From Diplosphaera chodatii (lineage: Eukaryota; Chlorophyta; Trebouxiophyceae; Prasiolales; Stichococcaceae), in contig JAALGY010000037.1 in NCBI GenBank assembly GCA_032358165.1, positions 1,451,001-1,515,000 of the forward strand: 64,000 nt of DNA, given 5' to 3'. Positions 57,301 to 64,000 of this stretch are shown one piece after another. Made by a program: the position numbers and the translations under genes. The notes under the pieces are model-generated. The model saw nothing but the letters and a program-made list of their open reading frames with translations. It searched no databases and had not been told where the DNA came from. Each line of letters begins with the position of its first letter. The stretch's first letter is position 1.

Positions 57301-59078
57301 AGGTTCACATGTCCCAAAAGCGACGATGCAACGTGCGGTGGCACCTCCCTGGCAACCTTGTGCACCGCAATCATGCTCCGAGCACCAAATGCTGTTAAGG
57401 TGCCCAGACCATGCGCTGCCCAGAGCACCAAACTGCCGGGCTCCGGCACCTCACCAAGCTGCTGCGCTTGTGCCTGCAGTGATGCGGCTGTGGGGCGCAT
57501 GATGGGCGGCACTGCTGCTGAGGCGCCGCAGCAGGCTGGCCTTCCAGGCGAGCCGGTCTCCTGCGTGCGACCGGAAGCCGAATCAGAGGAGGATACCTCA
57601 GGTGAAACAGTGGTGATGACCTGGGTGATGGCAAACACGTATAGGCTGGTGAGTGTCCTTCAGACGCCTGCCTTGTACAGCACTCATGTGTCGTACGCGA
57701 TTGCATGCTGGTGGAAGCTAAGGAATGCCCCGACCTACTGCAGAGTCAGCCGCAGCTGGTGACGGCGGTGCACGGCAGCAGGACGGCAGCCTCGGCGCGA
57801 ACGTGGCGGCAGCCATGGACTCGGTGGATGCTGAGGCTGCTGCACTGGCGAACAACGACTCCAGCGCCCTGGGCCACACGGCCGCTACTGGGCAGGCGCC
57901 GCCCACAGACCTCGACCCCTCGGTGTGTTCACCTGGTTCAGCACTGTCATATACTGCAAGCAGAGTCACGCAATTTGCCTGTATATCACTTATTGCAGGC
58001 CGGGTGCAGCGTGCGCCAGCGGCCTTGGCATTGGGGTGGCCATGCGACCAGGCCCGGGATCCACCAACCGGCCCCGTTTTCGCTGCAGGTCGGGCTGCCG
58101 CACAGCGGGGAGGACGGCGAGTGCAACCCGTGGGACGCGTTCGCGGCCGCGATGCAGCTGATGCGGGAGAAGCCAGACGCCAGCGAGGCGGAGATCGCGC
58201 AGGCGGTCAGCGCCTGCTCCCTCGGCGGCGGCAGCGGCGCCGAGCCGGAGCAGATGGCGCCCCCCCGGCAGCAGGCGGCGGTCGAGCAGGTGGGCGGCCG
58301 CCTTCTCCGTGCTGCCGTGGGCACTCCTGCTGGGGCCCCGTCAGCTCCTGCTGTGCCCTGCGTGCCCTGGCATGGCAGCCGGCAGCATGAGCAGGTGGCG
58401 GGGCAAGAGGTGCTCAAAAGTTTACAGTCACTCCAGCGGAGTGAATGTAATGTGACTGACAGTTGATGTGTGACAGGAGCATGTCACAAACTGTGGGAGC
58501 AGCCACACCACAATACAAACCATTGACCTGCAGCTGAGGGCGTCGCCGCGGCCGATGGGCCCCGACAGCAAGGACGGCTACGGCTGCGACAACATGTCGG
58601 TGCTGATCGTGCAGCTGAAGGACCGCGTCAAGTCCCGGTCCCGTGCGTCAACCTTGTGCCTAGATGCTGCTGCGCACAAGTCTTCTCCCTGCGGCCCTCT
58701 GCAGCACCTGCGAAAGCCTGTCGGTGTGCATACGCCTTGCCTGGCTGCATGTCAGACGCCAAGTAGTCCCCTGACCCACCGCTGGCATTTCGGCAGCATG
58801 ATGGTGGCGTCTGCTGCATCCCAGGCGCCGGCTCCCGGGGGCAGGCGGCCTCGGCGTCCAGCGGCTGGGCGCCGCAGGGCGGGGGCAGCGGCAGCAGGAC
58901 GGCGGGCCTGGCAGCCTGGGGGTCCACAGCGCAGCCGCTGCAGCGTTGGGCGGCACCAGCGGCGGCGCGGCGCGCGGGCTTCCTCACGAAAGCCGTGCAC
59001 ACGCCCGGTATGCCGATGCCACCGTCGATCACTGCCTGGTGGCATTGCGGCGGGCCGCTCAGCAGGCAGACGTACATT
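54313..59078 (+). CDS. PP2C-family Ser/Thr phosphatase, PPM1G-like
   Basis: This is a metal-dependent (Mn/Mg) protein phosphatase close to PP2C-gamma/PPM1G. It starts [12 protein letters not shown], so Gly2 is a candidate N-myristoylation site. Family motifs follow in order: [14 protein letters not shown] (split by an intron), [37 protein letters not shown] with [47 protein letters not shown] with [31 protein letters not shown], and [15 protein letters not shown]. All metal-site Asp and Glu residues are present. The usual DGHGG reads DGHCG, and GTTA reads GCTA. There is an insertion after CLAP (about 57,230-58,530) whose exons encode disordered Ala/Gln-rich sequence. The C-terminus after KSRS is inferred by phase from 58,829 to TGA 59076-59078 and is weak. 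Tandem exon copies occur at 55,468, 55,547 and 55,649. Confidence 0.85.
54602..54688 (+). repeat. 43-bp tandem repeat with hairpin potential in PP2C intron
   Basis: Two direct copies (about 54602-54644 and 54645-54688) share GGGGTAGCAAG, then a CTTGAA core, then CTACTCTTCAAC. Within each unit GTAGC pairs with GCTAC (AGTTTC-type arm in copy two: GAAACTAC). Fragments of the unit (CAGTTAGGGG) occur just before it, at about 54,572. It lies in the intron after the exon ending GWRTEM. Confidence 0.8.
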
Positions 59079-60389
59079 TGATTTTTTGAACATGCACCCT
59101 CGTGCAGGTGTGCCGCGGGCGAGGGTGCCTGTGCCGACCGCGGCTCGGGCCGCAGGTACCAGACTAACAGCGCTACCAACTGGGCGGTGCCTGCAGCACC
59201 TGCAGATGGCTGCGAGGCAGCTGGGGCATGTGCGCCTGTGAGATGGTCTCGGACAGCCGGAAACCTGTTGGGTAAATAGACGTGGGCATGTGGGCAGAGT
59301 TGCGACCGGATGTGGTAGAGTAGCCCAACATCTTGCCAACTCCGTCAACTCGACTGTATCAGCGGAGCGTGAGAGGCATTTGTTTGCCATCTTGTTGACC
59401 TTGCATGCGCTTCTTGATATGTGGACTGCCGATGCTCGGCATGCCTTGTTTGCTGAGCAGTGCTGCAGATCTCGCGGCAACTGAAATCGATAGTCGCTTT
59501 TCAGATCGCTGTCAACAGCCGACATTCGGCCCACACCGTTGGACCACTCGTCAACTGCTCAACGTGCTTGGTCTGACTGGTGCGAATCCCCAGTGACTGG
59601 CCGCTAACTTCCCGCTTCAGTTGCTCAGGTACAGGTGCGCTGGAGCTCTGCGAGGAGGTTAGTGTTTGCCCTGAGCTGGTTTCCACACCGGCAGGCTCGC
59701 TGGCAGTGACATTTCGCCTGCTGTGGCGGATCGTTTGCGCGATCGCAGAACAGCGAACCTGCAAGATACCCTTGCGATGTGAAGCACAGGGTAGTCGTGG
59801 CTGTTGACTCAGCCGCTTCGCCGCCTTGGAGACATAGAGCTGCACTGTAGGAAGGTCGAGTAGCATCTGCAGCTGCTCTCCGACGGGGCCAGGCGTCAGA
59901 CGCGCTTGAGCAACGCCCGCTCCGAGGCTCGGATGCAGCTTTTGACAGGGCGAGTCTGGCAGCGCAGTCGGCGTCTTCTGAGGTAAGTGGACAGACCAGG
60001 ATTATAGTGGCCAGTCACCACACCTGTACTAACGTGGCAGCACGCCAGCGGGCGGGTTCGCTACACCTAGACGCTGCATTGTGTGGCACCGTTGCAAAGT
60101 TTCAGGGAGTGCTGCACTCACGGTGCAGCTGGCAAGAACAATCCTTTGCAGGCTGTGATTAAACCCTTTACAACATGCAGGCATGTCTTTGCAGTGCACG
60201 GCACAAGTTCAGCGCATGCAAGGACGCTCCCGCGCCGGCCAACACCCCTGCATACCCTCCATATTCATTGTACACCATGAGGTTGCGGCTTGACACAACG
60301 TCGTGCCATACCGCAGGCCAAGCACGCTGGATTGGCGGGCTGGCCCGTAGGCGGCTGCTGGCAGCTGAGCGCCACAGGGCGTCCACGCA
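59079..60389. other. Intergenic region, 1.3 kb
   Basis: This is the largest gap in the window. A minus-strand open frame at 59501-59866 and short plus-strand frames are present, but none has a motif, signal peptide or compatible splice partners. It holds the PP2C 3' flank and the promoter side of the ubiquitin-like gene. Confidence 0.45.
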
Positions 60390-63300
60390 ATGGCTGCGAC
60401 TCTGGGCATCCCAGCAAACGCCACCTGCACGGCGGTTGCAGTGGACGCGCTGGCGCTGATGCCGACGCTTAACTCCACTTCGCGCATGATGAAGGTGCTG
60501 CAGTACATTGCATGGTCTTCCCTGGGCGCCTTACTGGCATGTCCCACGATGCTGCATCTGCGGAAGGCAGTTTCCAGACGGGGCCACATCTGACGACATC
60601 TGCAGGAAGCGCTGAGCGTGGTGCCCAGGCCGATCCTCTTAGCAGGCGCCGCTTACGTCTCTGCCATGAGCGCCGCCGCTGGGTTCGTGTCAAAGCCGCT
60701 GCGCCCCCTCGGGTACAGGCCCTTGTCAAGAGCAGCATCTGTCCGCCTGTTCATCGCCTGTACGCAGCTGTATATTGCATCCTCAGAACAGGCGAGTTTC
60801 ACGTCACGCGAGCCACCTGCATGCAGAAGGTTGTGCTGGGCGTCATCAGCTGTTTTGCGCTGTGCGCTGCAGGACGATGTCGATGGGGCGGGCTGCGCCG
60901 CCGCCGCCGCCGGCGCCCGAGATGCCGTGCGCCATGCACGGGTGCACCGTGCGCATGCTGGGCGGCCACAGCATCACTGTGCCCCTGGTGAGGGTCGCAC
61001 ACCTGGAGCACCTCGGAAACCCCACTTTGTTGAACTCAACCGGGGTATGGCACTGTTGGCAGAGATGGGCTGCTGCCTTGCGCACCTTGTCACCTTTCGA
61101 CTGCTAACACATCAACTCTGAAATCAGCTCACACAGTGGTGTGCCAGCCCTTTCATGGTGCACAGTCACGGAGCTGCAGCGTATGAGCCTTTGCTGTCAA
61201 GGAGCAAACTGAAGCTTCGTGTTCGGACATCTCGGAAGGGCTGACACCTGCTGAACTGCCTCAACTCCGGCAGAATGGTGGCCTGATGCTGCTGCTGCTG
61301 CTGCTGCTGCTGCAGTGTGATTGCTGCCATCCTGAAATGGACCGCACATGGTTGTGAGTGTGCCCATCTGCAGGCGCCGGACATGACGCTGCGGCAGGTG
61401 CAGGAGACGGTGCAGCTGGCCAGCGGGCTGCACGTGCAGCAGCAGCGGGTGTTTGTCCTGGAGGAGCGCGGCGACATCCTGCAGCCGCGCCCCACCCTGG
61501 GGTCCCTGGCCAAGGCCATGTCGCAGTCGCTGTCCCAGCGGCCGTCTGCAAAGGCCGCCCTTGTAGGTGAGCCACTTCTGCAACAAGCAGATGGGACACA
61601 GTACAGCTTTGGTGTGAGTTATTGCAGGCTGAAACATGCTGTCAACATGTACACAAGACTGTCTGCATGCAGTCAGGTGCAGCAAACAGATGTGCAGCGC
61701 AGGCACACTCGCCTGATCTTTCGTGCTGCTGCAACTGCAGGGTGGGTCAACTTTTTCTTCCTGCCGGAGGTCATCAACCGGGAGTGGGCGGGGCGCGGGC
61801 TGCTGGCCTGGACCAACACGCACCTGGTCACGCCCCTGCGCCGGCGCTCGGCCGACCCCGCGGCGGCGGCTGCCTGCGTGCCGGTGACGCTGCAGGTGCA
61901 AAATCTCGCCTCGTACCCGGCAGATGGCCATCCATCGGCGTTGCCTAGCAAACCGCTAAGATATGTCACCAGGTTCACTTGTGATGCTGCTCACGGTTGA
62001 GCTGCCAGTTGGCATGCAAAATAACAAACTCAGCATGGGCGAGGTGGCAGGATGCTCCTGCCAGCAGCGGTAGTTGTGGCTGCAGAGCCTCTCGGGCGCC
62101 ACCGCCGACATCGAGTTTGACAGCGTGGCGGTCGTGGCGGACGTGCACGCCGCGATCCGCGGCCGCTTCGGCATCCCCCTCGACCGCCAGTCCCTCGTCA
62201 TTGCAGGTGCTGCCCCTGCCGTTGATCCATCGGCACGTGTCACCGCAATGCTGCGCGTCAGCGCATGCTTTCCATCACGTAGCTGACCATGGTGTCGGGT
62301 GCCGGCCCGAAGATCTCAATGCTCCATACGACCCTAACCCCAGATGCTTCGAACCACAGAGCGGCAGCCCAGCGGCCTGGTCACGCGCTCGGCGGATGCG
62401 GCGCTGACGACGGGGGTGCGCTCGCTGCGGGTGGCGTTCGACGCGGCGGCGGCGGCCCGCGCGCTGTTCACCGGCGAGCTGGAGGCGCTGTCCGCCTTTG
62501 GCACCCGCCGCTACACCGCGCAGGCCATGCAGGTAGCCATGATCAGCGGGCGCAGCCTTGGGCAGGACGGATCTCATGTCAGGGGATAGCATGCACTCAC
62601 TGTTTGCATCTGCTGGTGGCGGCATGATCCAAGAGCCCTGAGCCCAGCACAGTGATGGCTGCTCATTCATTGTTGGAATTGGAAGTGCAGCCAGTATTGG
62701 ATTGTTGAGTGCTCGCCGCATGCAGAGCGCGCTGTCCCGGCTGCGGGGCGTGGGCGAGCCTAACATCACGATGCGGCTGCAGACGCCCGACGGCCGGGTT
62801 CTTCTATCCGTGGTGCGCTCTGCCGACAACTGTTAAACCCTTTCCCCAGTTGCTTCGTTTCTCGTGTGTCCGCCTGCCACCGCTTTGCGCATCAGCTTGG
62901 GAGTTCTGCCAAGCATGCAGGCTGCAGGGCCACGCCTGCGGTACTGACTCTGGCTTGTCTGTCATCTGCAACATGGTGCGCTTTGGCGACTGCCCAGGGT
63001 CGCACGATCCCCACGCCGGGCTTGTGTGGCACTATCTTCACCCCAGCACGAGCATCCTGCTGGCAGCATGCAGGGCTGATTAACACACACCTACCGCACT
63101 GACTCTGCCGTGTGTCCCTCACGCGCAACAGCCGCGGGGCACGACCATCGGCGAGGTGGCGGCGCTGGCGCAGGAGGCGCGCGGCAACATCTCCGGCGAG
63201 CCACTGCAGCTGCTGCTGACGCCGCCCCGCGCGCCGGCGGCCGCGACGCCGCCCCGCCTCCCTACAGGCAGGGGCAGCCTGTGTCCTATGTGACCAACTG

Positions 63301-64000
63301 GTTCAGATGCTGCTTGTGCTGGCGTCCCACACCATGCAGCGAGATGTGGAGCCATCCATCCACCGGCATGTGCTCAGGCTGCGGGCAGCCACGCTTTGCA
63401 GCATTCGTGTACACATCACAACCAGCCTCTGCCCAGCAGCGCGAAGTCGTGCCAGCTGTCTTAGCCTGATTGACGATGCTACAAGCGCGCTGCTGTTTGC
63501 CTTCTGTCAAGTAGACCCTCACTTCGATTTCCTGGTTCCCTGCAGGTGGCCTGATGTCGCCGCTGCCGCCCGTGGCGGCTGCGGTGCCGGGCTCGCAGCG
63601 CCGCTCGCCCCGGCAGCAGGCGGCGCAGCAGCAGCTGTGGGCGGAGGCGGCGGCCGCGGCGGCCGCCAGCCCGCCCGCTGCTGCCGCCACCCCTGGCGAG
63701 GCGGCGGCAGAGGCAGCAGCTGCGGCGCTGAAGGCGGTCCCCACGGCTGCTGGCAGTTGCGGCTGCAAGACCCCGCCACACCTGCCGCCATCACCCTTCG
63801 CCGGCTTGCCGGAGCTGGCGCGGAAGCTGGATGCAGAGTTCGGCTTCGCTTCCGGTGAGGGCATGCCTTGGCACTTTCTTTCGTTGCCTACTGCCAAGCT
63901 CTGCCCACTTGGCACCAGATCTTGCCCTTGAATTGGCATCACATGCCAATTGCTCCCTGGCACTTTAACAGACTGCGAGGAGTTGTCGGCTGGCAAGGGC
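60390..64000 (+). CDS. Protein with multiple ubiquitin-like folds (partial, 3' end beyond right edge)
   Basis: The start ATG at 60390 gives MAATLGIPANATCTAVAVDA and, after a phase-0 intron, ILLAGAAYVSAMSAAAGFVS, a possible membrane segment. A phase-2 join leads to a Pro-rich stretch and then CTVRMLGGHSITVPL, continued in the next exon by APDMTLRQVQETVQLASGLH and QQRVFVLEERGDILQP. This is a beta-grasp ubiquitin-like pattern (first strand, helix, then the Q-R-V-F strand). A second unit reads SLSGATADIEFDSVAVVADV with AAIRGRFGIPLDRQSLVIAG. A third reads ITMRLQTPDGRVLLS then PRGTTIGEVAALAQEARGNI and EPLQLLLTPP. Between units are WVNFFFLPEVINREWAGRGL and a helical exon (ALFTGELEALSAFGTRRYTA). The last exon seen (to about 63,855) is Ala-rich and ends LPELARKLDAEFGFAS at a GTGAGG donor, so the gene continues past the window. 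I cannot name the family. A ubiquitin-receptor or scaffold role is inference. Confidence 0.6.

Noticed and set aside
59501..59866. Minus-strand open frame of 121 codons
   Set aside because: It has no signal peptide, domain or compatible neighbour exons, and a Ser/Gln/Thr composition compatible with chance.
1..64000. CRISPR arrays, bacterial operons, rRNA genes, intact transposons
   Set aside because: None seen. The intron-exon structure is eukaryotic throughout, and the only repeats are short tandem, trinucleotide and exon-edge copies.

Overview
This window is nuclear DNA from a green alga, most likely a core chlorophyte (Chlorophyceae or Trebouxiophyceae). Four things point there. Exons are very GC-rich and short, and are separated by many TG/CA-rich introns with GT(G/A)-AG borders. 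Plant-lineage orthologues are present (DEG9-type protease, plant-type C5 sterol desaturase, proteins with plastid-type N-termini). One secreted protein has a Ser-Pro-Pro-Pro linker typical of volvocalean and sphaeroplealean walls. Short AAACCCT (TTTAGGG-type) telomere-like repeats occur inside introns. There is no bacterial operon structure, tRNA, rRNA or CRISPR. All gene models were spliced by hand from reading frames, splice dinucleotides and codon phase. Where a model closes with every phase matching, the entry says so.

Layout from left to right (strand): partial secreted Cys-rich protein (-, runs off the left edge); F-box/leucine-rich protein (+); VASt-domain membrane protein (-); DEG9 serine protease, 18 exons (+); dolichol kinase (-); SRPBCC/START-like protein with an AT-hook-like tail (+); secreted Cys-rich/PPSPPP protein, 9 exons (-); Utp12-domain (UTP5/WDR43-like) protein (-); SPT4 elongation factor (+); FAD-dependent monooxygenase (+); NOC4 ribosome biogenesis factor (-); LSM6 (-); isocitrate lyase/PEP-mutase family protein (+); small secreted LEA-like protein (-); C5 sterol desaturase (+); PPM1G-like PP2C phosphatase (+); and a protein with several ubiquitin-like folds that runs off the right edge (+).

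The genes are packed with 0.2-1.3 kb between them, often as divergent or convergent pairs. They do not form one pathway. There is a loose concentration of nuclear RNA and ribosome functions at 30-46 kb (Utp12 protein, SPT4, NOC4, LSM6). ER lipid or glycan functions are scattered (dolichol kinase, sterol desaturase, VASt protein), as are two extracellular-matrix-like proteins.

The most unusual signal is not a gene. In at least six genes an exon edge, with its splice-site dinucleotide, is accompanied by one or two decayed tandem copies 79-145 bp away in the neighbouring intron or 3' flank. This looks like a recurrent exon-edge duplication process and is described in Part 2.
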